DNA of 64,000 nt, taken from assembly GCA_946415245.1 (NCBI GenBank), contig CAMKRS010000004.1, positions 32,410-96,409 on the forward strand, given 5' to 3'. The DNA is from an uncultured Prevotella sp. (GTDB lineage Bacteria > Bacteroidota > Bacteroidia > Bacteroidales > Bacteroidaceae). Under the pieces are notes generated by a model that did no database searches, had not been told where the DNA came from, and was given only the letters and a program-made list of their open reading frames with translations. The position numbers and the translations under genes were made by a program. Shown here in pieces: positions 38,181 to 48,046 of this stretch (position 1 is the stretch's first letter; each line of letters starts with the position of its first letter).

Positions 38181-40244
38181 TTACTTAAATCGCAACTTTA
38201 ATCCTATTACCAACATACGTCCTGGTGAATAGAGCGCATATTTGCGTGTAGAGGAGTCGATGCGACGATCTACGCGATCGAAGATGTTGTCAACACCAAG
38301 ACTGGGTTCCAGAAGAGCCCACTTCACGATGTCAAAGCTATGGGTGGTCTGAATGTTCCAGACACCATAGCCAGGTGCATTCTCATAAGTGCCCGTATAG
38401 TAGGTTTTCGACTGCAAGCGACCGTTTAGATTGACATTCAGTCCATATCGTCCCCACGAATGATGATAGTTTGCCGTGATGGTAGCTGTGTGGCGAATAC
38501 TGCGTTCTAGAACCGTCCATTGATCTTCACTCTTGCTGCGGGCATAAGTATAAGCGTAATTGGCAGAGATGTTGAAATCTCGGAAAATATTGGCAGAGAC
38601 ATTCAACTGAACGCCTTTCACATCGCCCTTATCGCTGTTCTGATAACGTGCATAGCTCACCATCTTATCAGCCTGTTCTTGTGTCATCTCAGGAAACTCG
38701 CCCATCAGCATCTGCCGTGTTGCATCGTCGACATCTATATTTTGCTTTACCACCATATCGTTGATGCGGTTCAGATATCCCGTCAGACTGATGGCAATCA
38801 TATCATTACGATACTCAGCATTGAGCGAGAAGTAATTGCTCTTTTCAGGTTTCAGATTTTGATTGCCAAAACTGACTTGTGCCTTACCACGATTTACAGA
38901 GAAGTAGTGATAGTATAGTTCGTCGAGGCCAGGAGCACGGAAACCCGCAGAGTATGTCACACGAAACCGGAAACTACCTGGTGCATACATCAAGGTGGCT
39001 TTGGGTGTCAGATGCTGATTGAATGTCTCATGATGTGTCAGTCGCAAACCAAGTGTAGCTGTAAAGTCTTTAAGGAACTTCATCTCGTGCTGAGCATAGG
39101 CAGCCAATGAATAGACATGCTGGTCGATATTGCCACTAGTGGCTGTGAGATAATCCTTTCGCCAGTCGGCACCAAAGATAGTTGTAGAATGCCTTGACAA
39201 ACAAAGAATTGCCTTCGCCTGTCCTTCCATCATACGCTGTTTTTTCGACTGCACATAGTCGCCAACGGCGTTCGTCTTGGTCTCCACATCATATTCCTTT
39301 CCATAACGGAATCGGTCTGTTACAAAGTCAAGCTGTAACGAATTCTTAGAAGTGAATTTATAGATTCCACCCACATTCCACCTGAAACCCTTATAGCGCA
39401 TCTCATAGTCAGTGCCGCCAGTGATGTCATCGCGACTATTTGGGCGATCGGTGATTTTATAGGAATAGTCTAAGCTCGCATTCAGCGCTAGATGCTGATT
39501 GGGAGAATAGGTGAATTTCTGTCCAATGATATTGGCCCGGTAGCCTGTTGACAAAGGGGCTATCGATGGTTGTGTTTCTGTGTCTGAACCTTTTAAGTAT
39601 TCCAAATCGTTGTTTCGATAGCTGTCGGTTTGGTCGTGGGTAAACGACGTATAAGATCCAAAACCATTCTTAAAGATGTCGAGCGTAACAGACTCTGTGA
39701 ACACACCATGCCCAGATAATCTGGTATCGGATGTGACACCCATGAGGTCCTGTGTCGGCTGGTCGGTAATGATATTGATGACACCTGCGATGGCGTCTGA
39801 ACCGTAAAGTGAAGATGCTGCACCATCGAGTACCTCAATACGTTTCACTCGCAACATATTGATACGATTCAGGTCGACATTGTTCGAAATATCGCCAGAC
39901 AGTTTCTGTCCGTTGATCAGAATAAGAATGTACTTGTTGCCTAATCCGTTAAGTCGCAGCTGAGAGCCCATACTGTTTGGCGCCATCGACACCTGTGGCA
40001 TCATACGTTGAAGGGCACCATCAAAAGTAGTAATGCCTTGCTCTCTTATTTCCTGAGAGGAGATGACACGTACTGGTGTTGCCGTGCTTTTCAGTCGTTG
40101 GTGATGACCAGAACCTGTCACAACGACAGGGTTGAGATTATAAGTGTAGGCCACGGTGTCGCGGCGTTCCACCTTGTGTATTTGCGAGAACGCAACACCC
40201 CCACATGACAAAGCGATAAGAAGACCACATATTTTCTTTACCAT
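38181..40244 (-). CDS. TonB-dependent receptor (BtuB-like)
   Basis: NPVVVTGSGHHQRLKSTATPVRVIS, SSLYGSDAIAGVINIIT; downstream of cobalamin riboswitch. Confidence 0.9.
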   Translation of the reverse strand: MVKKICGLLIALSCGGVAFSQIHKVERRDTVAYTYNLNPVVVTGSGHHQRLKSTATPVRVISSQEIREQGITTFDGALQRMMPQVSMAPNSMGSQLRLNGLGNKYILILINGQKLSGDISNNVDLNRINMLRVKRIEVLDGAASSLYGSDAIAGVINIITDQPTQDLMGVTSDTRLSGHGVFTESVTLDIFKNGFGSYTSFTHDQTDSYRNNDLEYLKGSDTETQPSIAPLSTGYRANIIGQKFTYSPNQHLALNASLDYSYKITDRPNSRDDITGGTDYEMRYKGFRWNVGGIYKFTSKNSLQLDFVTDRFRYGKEYDVETKTNAVGDYVQSKKQRMMEGQAKAILCLSRHSTTIFGADWRKDYLTATSGNIDQHVYSLAAYAQHEMKFLKDFTATLGLRLTHHETFNQHLTPKATLMYAPGSFRFRVTYSAGFRAPGLDELYYHYFSVNRGKAQVSFGNQNLKPEKSNYFSLNAEYRNDMIAISLTGYLNRINDMVVKQNIDVDDATRQMLMGEFPEMTQEQADKMVSYARYQNSDKGDVKGVQLNVSANIFRDFNISANYAYTYARSKSEDQWTVLERSIRHTATITANYHHSWGRYGLNVNLNGRLQSKTYYTGTYENAPGYGVWNIQTTHSFDIVKWALLEPSLGVDNIFDRVDRRIDSSTRKYALYSPGRMLVIGLKLRFK

Positions 40245-40306
40245 ACTCGCCTGCAAAGGTACACATTATTTTATATAATTACAATTATTTCACGAAAAAA
40301 CGTTTC

Positions 40307-40396
40307 CTACGCCTTGTGATTGTAGTACCTGATAAATAGGGCCACGCCTGTAAAGGCTATGATAAATTCGAGGGCTACGATAAAAATGTACTGCAT
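40307..40396 (-). CDS. 29-aa single-TM peptide (candidate small protein)
   Basis: MQYIFIVALEFIIAFTGVALFIRYYNHKA*; between flavodoxin-like gene and TonB receptor. Confidence 0.45.
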   Translation of the reverse strand: MQYIFIVALEFIIAFTGVALFIRYYNHKA

Positions 40397-40417
40397 AATA
40401 ATTCTGGTTTTAACGAG

Positions 40418-40819
40418 TTACAGGTTTGGAGAGATGGCACAAATCCAATTTTCAAGGTTCCGCCCAGAAATGCCGGTATAGAGTTGGTCACCGATGATAT
40501 GTGCTCCCTTACCTCTGAGTCTGTCACAAAACTCCTTGGTTATGGTTCCACTATCCCGTTTGTTTCCTTGCGCCACAACGACAGCAATGTTCTTACCGCT
40601 TAGATTAACTTCGCTTAACAGCAAATAAACATACTGCCAATGCGGTGTAAGAAAGCCATCAGACTGGAATTCTACGGCAAGGACAAGACTCTGGCAGTTT
40701 TCAATCTGCCTGTTGTTCACACTCTGGACGCTGATGGTCTCAGCACCCAATTTGTCGGCTATCTCCTCAGCAATAGCCTGACCGCTGTCGTACACGACGA
40801 CAATTGATTCATGTTTCAT
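40418..40819 (-). CDS. flavodoxin-like protein
   Basis: MKHESIVVVYDSGQAIAEEIADKLGAETISV...NIAVVVAQGNKRDSGTITKEF. Confidence 0.6.
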   Translation of the reverse strand: MKHESIVVVYDSGQAIAEEIADKLGAETISVQSVNNRQIENCQSLVLAVEFQSDGFLTPHWQYVYLLLSEVNLSGKNIAVVVAQGNKRDSGTITKEFCDRLRGKGAHIIGDQLYTGISGRNLENWICAISPNL

Positions 40820-40859
40820 AATCCCACAAAAATGTTAGTTGCGCTTCATGCCCTTACAT

Positions 40860-41060
40860 CGAGAGCATTCGGCTGGTTTCCGATAAAGGCTGGTCTTCAG
40901 ACTTTCCTCCACTCCCAAGCGCCTTCTCGTCCAAACGGGCAATGGCGTTGATGCTTAGGAGCCATAATGGAGTTCACTGCTGCGGGACAGTCGGAGATTC
41001 ACACTCCAGTTCCCAATTAAGCACAGCTAAGTGCACCTTTACGGGCGATTCTTTTCAGAA
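40860..41060 (-). ncRNA. cobalamin riboswitch
   Basis: Minus strand: GGGAACTGGAGTGTGAATCTCCGACTGTCCCGCAGCAGTGAA ... B12 box AGTCTGAAGACCAGCC (40888-40903). Confidence 0.9.
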
Positions 41061-41189
41061 CCACGCTGCAAAATTACAAAAAAATCATAATCCATCATGC
41101 AGAATACCTATTTTTTTTATGTGTAAGAGCAAATTTTTCTCTTTTCGCTATTCACTTATCACTTTTTTTCGTATCTTTGCCCCCAAGAA

Positions 41190-41400
41190 ATGGCAATCTG
41201 GTGGCTGATGCCGCCACGATGTAAGGGAATCCGGTGAGAGTCCGGAACTGTTCCTGCAGCTGTAATCCCCCTTAGAAAGGGTCTGTTCGTATAACGCCAC
41301 TGACATGTTGTCGGGAAGGTAGAGCAGACCGGGGAAAGTCAGAAGACCTGCCAGAAAACTTGATAAGTACGTTCGCTCAGGAGTTAGCGACGCGGAAAGC
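41190..41400 (+). ncRNA. cobalamin riboswitch
   Basis: AAGGGAATCCGGTGAGAGTCCGGAACTGTTCCTGCAGCTGTAATCC ... B12 box AGTCAGAAGACCTGCC (41337-41352). Confidence 0.93.
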
Positions 41401-41409
41401 TTTTTTGAC

Positions 41410-43557
41410 ATGAAACGATTACTAACAGTAAAACTGCTGTCTTTATGTGCAGTCTTATCTGTCGAAGCCCAGAGTGACGTCTGGCGGTCTGACAGTTTGC
41501 AGGAGGTAGTAGTGACAGGTACTGGAACCCAGCACCTGCTGAAAGATGCGCCCGTTCAGACGGAGGTCATCACCTCTAAGATGCTCCGTAACTATGCAGG
41601 TCGGAGCATTGAGGATATTCTCTCTGGTCTGACAGCTTCGTTTGCTTTCAACGAGGACGATATGGGTTCCCAAATGCAATTGAATGGTCTGGGCAACAGC
41701 TATATTTTAGTACTGATCGACGGCAAGCGCATTCATGGCGATGTGGGAGGACAGAATGATCTCTCGCTCATCGATCCGCAGAATATCGAAAAGATTGAAA
41801 TCGTAAAGGGAGCTTCATCGGCCCTTTATGGCTCCGATGCCATTGCGGGTGTAATCAACATCATCACAAAGAAACACAACGAGGGACTGCTCATTGAAAA
41901 CAGTACCCGAGGTGGCAGCTACGGCGACTTACGTCAGCACAACGGCCTAGGCATTTCTATTGGGAAGTTGAAGAGTTACACCAATTTCCAACTGCAACAC
42001 TCCGACGGTTGGCAGAACACCGCAACGGAAGACCCCAGGCAGACAGAGCGCCTGATAGAAGACTCCAGAAATATGACCGTCAACCGCCATACCAACTGGC
42101 AGGTAAGCGAACGTCTGACCTATGAGCCTATGAAGAATTTGGAGCTTTATGCCGAGGGAAGTACCTACTGGAAACGTATCTATCGTCCAAGTGGCAAATA
42201 CGCAGCTGTCGATGTGAAGACCTATGACATGGAGTATCGTAACCAGAGCGTGGCTGCTGGTGGCAAGTGGAGTCTTAACAAGTCTGATCAAGTGACGCTC
42301 GATGTAAATTGGGACCGCCACGCCTACTATTATTATTTCACGGCCATCACCCTTACCGATGGTTATGACCCGCAAGGTAACTTCACACCCTATTATCCCT
42401 ATTTCCCCGACGATGAGGAGTTGCAGAGTGACCAGCGCCGTATCATGGCACATCTGAAAGGCATCTTCTCGCTTCCCATGAACAACCGCCTGAGTGCAGG
42501 TTTTGAATGGCGTTACGACTATCTCGAAGCACCGATGCGCGTAGATGGGGGTGTGGCACGTGACAATACAGAGGCCGCATACATTCAGGATGAATACAAC
42601 TATGCTTTCAACAGCCGTCTTTCATTCAATCTGACTGGTGGTCTGCGATTCAATCATAATGAACAGTTCGGCAATCGACTTACGCCCAAGGTATCGGGTA
42701 TGCTCTCCATCGGCAAAGACTTGCGACTGAGGGCTACCTGGAGCCAGGGTTTCAAGACACCCACTCCCAAGGAGCAGCATTACCGTTATGTCAAGTATAT
42801 GAACGCCACCTATTTATATTTAGGCAATGAAGCGCTCACTCCTCAAACCTCCAACTACTATGCCATCAGCGGTGAGTACAACTGGCAAGGACTGAACCTG
42901 ACGGTAACGGGCTATATCAACAATGTCGACAATATGATTACCCTGGTGACGATTCCCAATTCAAAAGCACCAGCAGAATACATCGTGAAATACGACCCTC
43001 GGAAGACCCGCCAGTATCAGAATCTGGAGTCGGCAGTCACCAAGGGCATCGATGTTTCATTGCGCTATCGCATCAATCAGGAATGGATGGCGGGTGCCAG
43101 TTATAGCTACCTCGATACTGATGCCAAGCAGTATGACACAACACATGAGAAACTGGTTGATGTCGTCATCGATGGTACAGCTCATCACAAGGGCAGTTGG
43201 TTTGCCACCTGGAACCACGCTTTCAACAACGGTTATCAGCTGGGGGCAGGTCTCTATGGCCGTATGTCTAGCACCCGTTATTATCAGATCGATGGCAATG
43301 GTAAGGGTTATCAGATCTGGCGTATTGCCACGAACCATGAATTCCCTGTGAGCAAGAAACTGCTCTTCCGTGTGGAGGCCGGAGTTGATAATATCTTCGA
43401 TTATGTTGATCGTACCTATCACGGCCTGCACTTAGGCACCACCACTCCAGGACGAACAATATATGGTACATTAACCATCCGATTTACTCATGGCAAAAAG
43501 CTTCAAATTACAAACAATAAGTCTAATTTAAAATCAAGTGACAATGAAGAAGATTAA
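41410..43557 (+). CDS. TonB-dependent receptor (BtuB-like)
   Basis: LQEVVVTGTGTQHLLKDAPVQTEVI, SSALYGSDAIAGVINIIT; immediately downstream of riboswitch. Confidence 0.92.
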   Translation: MKRLLTVKLLSLCAVLSVEAQSDVWRSDSLQEVVVTGTGTQHLLKDAPVQTEVITSKMLRNYAGRSIEDILSGLTASFAFNEDDMGSQMQLNGLGNSYILVLIDGKRIHGDVGGQNDLSLIDPQNIEKIEIVKGASSALYGSDAIAGVINIITKKHNEGLLIENSTRGGSYGDLRQHNGLGISIGKLKSYTNFQLQHSDGWQNTATEDPRQTERLIEDSRNMTVNRHTNWQVSERLTYEPMKNLELYAEGSTYWKRIYRPSGKYAAVDVKTYDMEYRNQSVAAGGKWSLNKSDQVTLDVNWDRHAYYYYFTAITLTDGYDPQGNFTPYYPYFPDDEELQSDQRRIMAHLKGIFSLPMNNRLSAGFEWRYDYLEAPMRVDGGVARDNTEAAYIQDEYNYAFNSRLSFNLTGGLRFNHNEQFGNRLTPKVSGMLSIGKDLRLRATWSQGFKTPTPKEQHYRYVKYMNATYLYLGNEALTPQTSNYYAISGEYNWQGLNLTVTGYINNVDNMITLVTIPNSKAPAEYIVKYDPRKTRQYQNLESAVTKGIDVSLRYRINQEWMAGASYSYLDTDAKQYDTTHEKLVDVVIDGTAHHKGSWFATWNHAFNNGYQLGAGLYGRMSSTRYYQIDGNGKGYQIWRIATNHEFPVSKKLLFRVEAGVDNIFDYVDRTYHGLHLGTTTPGRTIYGTLTIRFTHGKKLQITNNKSNLKSSDNEED

Positions 43558-44734
43558 GTATTTCGTGTTGGCATTCGTAGCCGTTTGCCTCACCGCAGGT
43601 TTTTCTGCCTGTGAAAAAGAAAAGGAAGTAGAGAAGATCGTTGAGAAGGAAGTCATCAAGAAAGACACGGTGACCATCGAGAAGACCGACACCGTCGTGA
43701 AGAATGAACCATCGTCAAACTGGGAGCGCTATCAGCAACTCGTTACTGCCGACGTAAAGGCCCAGAAGTCGCACGACAAGGTGATCCTGCTCGTAGCTTT
43801 CGGTTCTACATGGCAGCAGGCTTTCGATGCCTTCGACCTGACCATCGATGCCTACAAGAATGCATTCCCTGAGTATGATGTATTCCTGAGCTATTCTTCA
43901 GCCATCTGTATCAACCGTGCCGCTGCCGGTGAGAATGCTGCCGATGGTGCAGAGATCCGTAACTACTATGCTCCTCCCTTCTGGCTCAATGCCTTTGCTG
44001 CCGAGGGTGTGCAGTACAGCGAGATCGTGGTTCAGTCGCTCCAGGTAATTCCCGGCGAGGAGTACACCCGTGTAATCAACTACATCAAGGACTTCGCCAA
44101 CAACTCTAATGGCGACCTCGACGATAGCTATCTGGCCAATGTTGAACTGAAACTTGGTGTACCCCTGCTGCAGGATGCTGAGACCGATGTAGAGCTCGTG
44201 GCTAAGGAACTGAACACTCTTTATAGCACATATGCTGCACAAGGCGTCGTTGCTTTCATGGGTCATGGTAATCCCGATGAGTACGATACCTATAAAGCCA
44301 ATGTCCGCTATACCCAGCTCGAAGAGGCTCTGCAAAAGTACAACAAGAACTACTTTGTAGGAACGGTGGATATGATGGAGAACTTCAAGACTCACGTTTG
44401 GGGTCGTATGACAGCTGCTGGCATCACTACCGGTAAGGTGTTCCTCCATCCGCTGATGTCCATCAACGGTGACCACGGTCACAACGACATGGGTGGCGAT
44501 GACGATGACAACTGGCAGGACGGCGTAGGCTTCACACCGAATGAGGAAGGCGAAGTAGAAGACACTTCTTGGAAGATGTACTTCCAGCACCTGGGTTATG
44601 AGTGCGACGACAACACCGTATTGCCTTACGGATTGCTCGAACTCACCCCGATCCGTAAGGTCTGGATGGAGCACACAAAATACGCTATCGATGGTCCGGC
44701 CCTCGAGTATTACCACTCCAAGAATCCTGAATAA
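43544..44734 (+). CDS. CbiK-like sirohydrochlorin cobaltochelatase with lipoprotein signal
   Basis: Signal/lipobox MKKIKYFVLAFVAVCLTAGFSAC; VILLVAFGSTWQQAFDAFD; AFMGHGNPDEYDTY; HPLMSINGDHGHNDMGGD. Confidence 0.88.
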   Translation: MKKIKYFVLAFVAVCLTAGFSACEKEKEVEKIVEKEVIKKDTVTIEKTDTVVKNEPSSNWERYQQLVTADVKAQKSHDKVILLVAFGSTWQQAFDAFDLTIDAYKNAFPEYDVFLSYSSAICINRAAAGENAADGAEIRNYYAPPFWLNAFAAEGVQYSEIVVQSLQVIPGEEYTRVINYIKDFANNSNGDLDDSYLANVELKLGVPLLQDAETDVELVAKELNTLYSTYAAQGVVAFMGHGNPDEYDTYKANVRYTQLEEALQKYNKNYFVGTVDMMENFKTHVWGRMTAAGITTGKVFLHPLMSINGDHGHNDMGGDDDDNWQDGVGFTPNEEGEVEDTSWKMYFQHLGYECDDNTVLPYGLLELTPIRKVWMEHTKYAIDGPALEYYHSKNPE

Positions 44735-44774
44735 TAGGTCTGTTAATTAATATATAAGTTAGTATTAGTATTGA

Positions 44775-44806
44775 AAACGGATGCTGTCGTGAGGCAGCAT
44801 CCGTTT
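44775..44806 (+). terminator. Rho-independent-like terminator after CbiK gene
   Basis: AAACGGATGCTG - TCGTGAGG - CAGCATCCGTTT. Confidence 0.8.
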
Positions 44807-44807
44807 A

Positions 44808-45269
44808 TTATAGCTTTATCTCCATGGTCGTTTTCTGTACCTTCATTCCCATGTGCTTGTAGAAGCTCCATGCCGGATCATTCCCCTCCCACACGTTCAG
44901 GGTGATGTTGTTGCAGCCTATTGATAGGGCATAATCGCGGACATGCTCATACAATGCTTTTCCGACATGTCTGCCGCGAGCCTTTTCATCCACACAGATG
45001 TCATCAATATACAGCGTCTTGATGTCCTCTAACAATTTGTCGTCCCTGACTTCTGTTATCAGACAGAATGCATGTCCCAATACCGTTCCGTCGTCAAACA
45101 CGAAGACGGGTTTGCTGTCATCCTCCAATAGGGCTTCCAGTTCTTGCTCGTTATACTTGGTTGTATTGGGCTTGAACAAGTCCGGACGTATCACATGATG
45201 CACCATGTCTACCTGATGCAGCAGTTCAATGATACGACCGATATCCTTCTTATTCGCTTTTCTAATCAT
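44808..45269 (-). CDS. GNAT family N-acetyltransferase
   Basis: MIRKANKKDIGRIIELL...DDICVDEKARGRHVGKALYEHV. Confidence 0.88.
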   Translation of the reverse strand: MIRKANKKDIGRIIELLHQVDMVHHVIRPDLFKPNTTKYNEQELEALLEDDSKPVFVFDDGTVLGHAFCLITEVRDDKLLEDIKTLYIDDICVDEKARGRHVGKALYEHVRDYALSIGCNNITLNVWEGNDPAWSFYKHMGMKVQKTTMEIKL

Positions 45270-45279
45270 TCTTCTTTGC

Positions 45280-46305
45280 TTATTTCAGATTTTTCTTTGC
45301 TTGTTCTTGTGCCTCGATGACCTTGTCACACCATTGGTCGAACTCCGGGTCTTCCACTTGCAGTTCCGGATGGGCGAGAATATAGCTGACACAACGACGC
45401 ACACCCTCGTCGAAACGAGTGGTAGCCTGGAATCCGGGAACGGCACGCTTCAACTTTGTGCAGTCGAAGATGACCGTTGCCGCCTTGTCACCAATGAGGT
45501 TTCCCTCCAAATCATAATCCTTTGGACAAACAGCTGCCAGGAATTCGGAAGCCACATGATAAAGCTTGGGTGTAACGTTCAAAGCGTTGCCCACACACTC
45601 ATAGATCTGATCCCACGTCAGCTGCTCATCACTCATTATCTGGAATGCCTCACCGATAGCCTTCGGATTACCAAGCAGACCGATAAAACCGCGTGCAAAG
45701 TCCTCGTTCCAAGTCAGTGTCCACAGAGAAGAACCGTCACCATGCACCAGCACGGGCTTGCCCTCTTGCATACGCTTCAGAACAGCCCAACTGCCTTTCG
45801 GTCCGTGAATACTCAAGGGCACACCGCGTTCGCAGTAGGTATGCGAGGGGCGCACGATGGTCACGGGAAATCCGTTCTCGCGGTATTCGTGCATCAGCAG
45901 TTCCTCGCAGGCAATCTTGTTGCGTGAATACTGCCAGTGGGGATTCGCCAACGCTGTTCCCTCGGTGATATAAGGACTGCGCGCCGGCTTGGCATAGGCC
46001 GAGGCTGATGAGATATAGACATACTGCCGGGTCCGTCCGCTGAACAATCGGATATCACGCTCCACCTGTTCAGTCACAAAACCTATGAACTCGCAGACGG
46101 CATCAAACTGCGTATCGCCCAATAGACGCAGCACGGTTTCCGTATCGTCAATATCGGCAATCACTTGTTTCACACTTTCGGGCACCTCATGCTTACGGGT
46201 GCCGCGATTCAGCAACCACAACTCATGGCCGCTCTCTGCTAACTGTCGGGTAATGGCACTGCTAATCGTGCCCGTACCACCAATCATTAGAATTCTCATA
46301 GACAT
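45280..46305 (-). CDS. NAD-dependent epimerase/dehydratase family protein
   Basis: MRILMIGGTGTISSAITRQL; VYISSASAYAKP...YSRNKIACEELL. Confidence 0.88.
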   Translation of the reverse strand: MSMRILMIGGTGTISSAITRQLAESGHELWLLNRGTRKHEVPESVKQVIADIDDTETVLRLLGDTQFDAVCEFIGFVTEQVERDIRLFSGRTRQYVYISSASAYAKPARSPYITEGTALANPHWQYSRNKIACEELLMHEYRENGFPVTIVRPSHTYCERGVPLSIHGPKGSWAVLKRMQEGKPVLVHGDGSSLWTLTWNEDFARGFIGLLGNPKAIGEAFQIMSDEQLTWDQIYECVGNALNVTPKLYHVASEFLAAVCPKDYDLEGNLIGDKAATVIFDCTKLKRAVPGFQATTRFDEGVRRCVSYILAHPELQVEDPEFDQWCDKVIEAQEQAKKNLK

Positions 46306-46326
46306 CTATATTTTCTTAAATCCATC

Positions 46327-46986
46327 TTACTTTTCATTCTCTGCTATTTCAATAAGTTCCTCCATTTTATCGATAATGAAGTCGGCTCCGGCATCTTTGA
46401 GTTCCTCTCTGCTACCGTTGCCCCAAGTCACACCGCAAGTCTTTGCTCCGGCATTGGCTCCCATCAGAATATCTACGGCCATATCTCCGACAACGAGCGT
46501 CTCGCTGGCATCAAAGTGCATCACAGCGAGGGTCTTCAGCACAGGTTCCGGCTTGGGCTTCGCCTCCTTCACGTCATCGGCCCCTATTAAATAAGATATG
46601 TAATCCGCAATGCCCATATCACGAGTCAGTTCCATGAGGGAATTGCGCGAACGCGACGAAGCAATAGTAAGCACGAAGCCTTGCGCCTTCAGGGTTTCCA
46701 AGGTCTTGACAACACCGGGAAATGCTTCCGGCGTGATCTTCTGCAGATTCTCATTGAAGATTCTGCGGTAGGTTTCAGCACATCGAGGGATGAGTTCTTC
46801 CTGAATATCCGGAAACAGTGTCCTGAAACACCCGGCCAATGGCAGACCAATGGTCGATGCACACTCAGCCTCCGTGCGACTTGGCAGTTGCATCTCCTTG
46901 ATGGCCATCTGCATGGTAGTGACGATGTTCCGTCTGGTATCACCCAGCGTCCCGTCAAAATCAAATATCATCAGTTTTATACTCAT
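46327..46986 (-). CDS. HAD phosphatase (phosphoglycolate phosphatase-like)
   Basis: MIFDFDGTLGDTR, TLVVGDMAVDILMGANAG. Confidence 0.9.
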   Translation of the reverse strand: MSIKLMIFDFDGTLGDTRRNIVTTMQMAIKEMQLPSRTEAECASTIGLPLAGCFRTLFPDIQEELIPRCAETYRRIFNENLQKITPEAFPGVVKTLETLKAQGFVLTIASSRSRNSLMELTRDMGIADYISYLIGADDVKEAKPKPEPVLKTLAVMHFDASETLVVGDMAVDILMGANAGAKTCGVTWGNGSREELKDAGADFIIDKMEELIEIAENEK

Positions 46987-47013
46987 ACCTCTTATTCCAT
47001 TCAAGCCACAAAC

Positions 47014-48042
47014 TTACTTGATATACTTCACCTTCGAAGCATCGCGAGGCTTGGCAGCGGGCTGCTCCTCGGGGTAGCCGATAGCAAGGATGTAGTTCAG
47101 CTTATAATCAGCGGGGATGTCAAGACGGTCGAAGAAGAACTTACACTTTTCGTTCGACAGCAGAAAGCGTACGGGACCACCAAGGCAGCAGGTGCCGAGG
47201 CCCAACGACTGCGCTGCCAACATCATGTTCTCACCCAGCAGTCCAGCATCCAGTTCGCCACCTCCATTGGCTGGAGTGCAGACACAGATGAGGGCTGGCG
47301 CACCATAAAACTGACTTCTGCCAGCTGCCTCGTTCACGTCGGCTATCAGCTTCTGATCCTCCACCACACGGACAATCCACGGCTGGCGGTTCATGCCGCT
47401 GGGTGCATTGATGCCACACTTGACAACGGTCTCCAGTTTTGCATGCTCCACGGGCTTGTCGAGATACTTGCGGATAGAACGACGCGCCATCATATTGGTC
47501 AGTACAGGATTCACTTCCATCTGCATATCTGCCTCGATGGCAGCCACCTGATCGCGTGACTCATAGCGTTTGATGACCTTACCATCGCGTCCGATGAGGA
47601 ATTTGGTGAAATTCCACTTGATATCACCACCTCCTGCCTGTGCTTTCAGCCAAGTATAGAGCGGATGTGCCTTCTCGCCGTTCACATCAATCTTGTCAAA
47701 CTGCGGGAAGTGGATGTCGAAATTAGCCGTACAGAACTGGTGAATCTCCTGAATCGTGCCAGGCGCCTGCTGGCCGAACTGGTTGCAGGGGAAATCGAGG
47801 ATCTCGAAACCCTGACCATGATACTTTTGATAAAGCGGCTCCAGATCTTTATACTGTGGCGTGAATCCGCATCTCGTGGCGGTATTCACAATCAGCAGCA
47901 CCTTGCCCTTGTACTCGGCAAGAGACACATCCTTGCCACCATCATCCTTCACTGTGAAATCATACACACTACTCTGTGCTGTCATTGTCAGCACACTCAC
48001 CATTGCCATCAGGCAGAACATAAGTCTTTTCATCATTTTCAT
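47014..48042 (-). CDS. secreted glutathione peroxidase - nitroreductase fusion
   Basis: VLLIVNTATRCGFTPQYKDLEPLY, FPCNQFGQQAPG, WNFTKFLI fused to MMARRSIRKYLDKPVEHAKLETVVKCGINAPSGMNRQPW. Confidence 0.9.
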   Translation of the reverse strand: MKMMKRLMFCLMAMVSVLTMTAQSSVYDFTVKDDGGKDVSLAEYKGKVLLIVNTATRCGFTPQYKDLEPLYQKYHGQGFEILDFPCNQFGQQAPGTIQEIHQFCTANFDIHFPQFDKIDVNGEKAHPLYTWLKAQAGGGDIKWNFTKFLIGRDGKVIKRYESRDQVAAIEADMQMEVNPVLTNMMARRSIRKYLDKPVEHAKLETVVKCGINAPSGMNRQPWIVRVVEDQKLIADVNEAAGRSQFYGAPALICVCTPANGGGELDAGLLGENMMLAAQSLGLGTCCLGGPVRFLLSNEKCKFFFDRLDIPADYKLNYILAIGYPEEQPAAKPRDASKVKYIK

Positions 48043-48046
48043 TTTA

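Noticed and set aside
43898-44716. 272-aa minus-strand ORF
   Set aside because: Antisense shadow of the CbiK-like gene.
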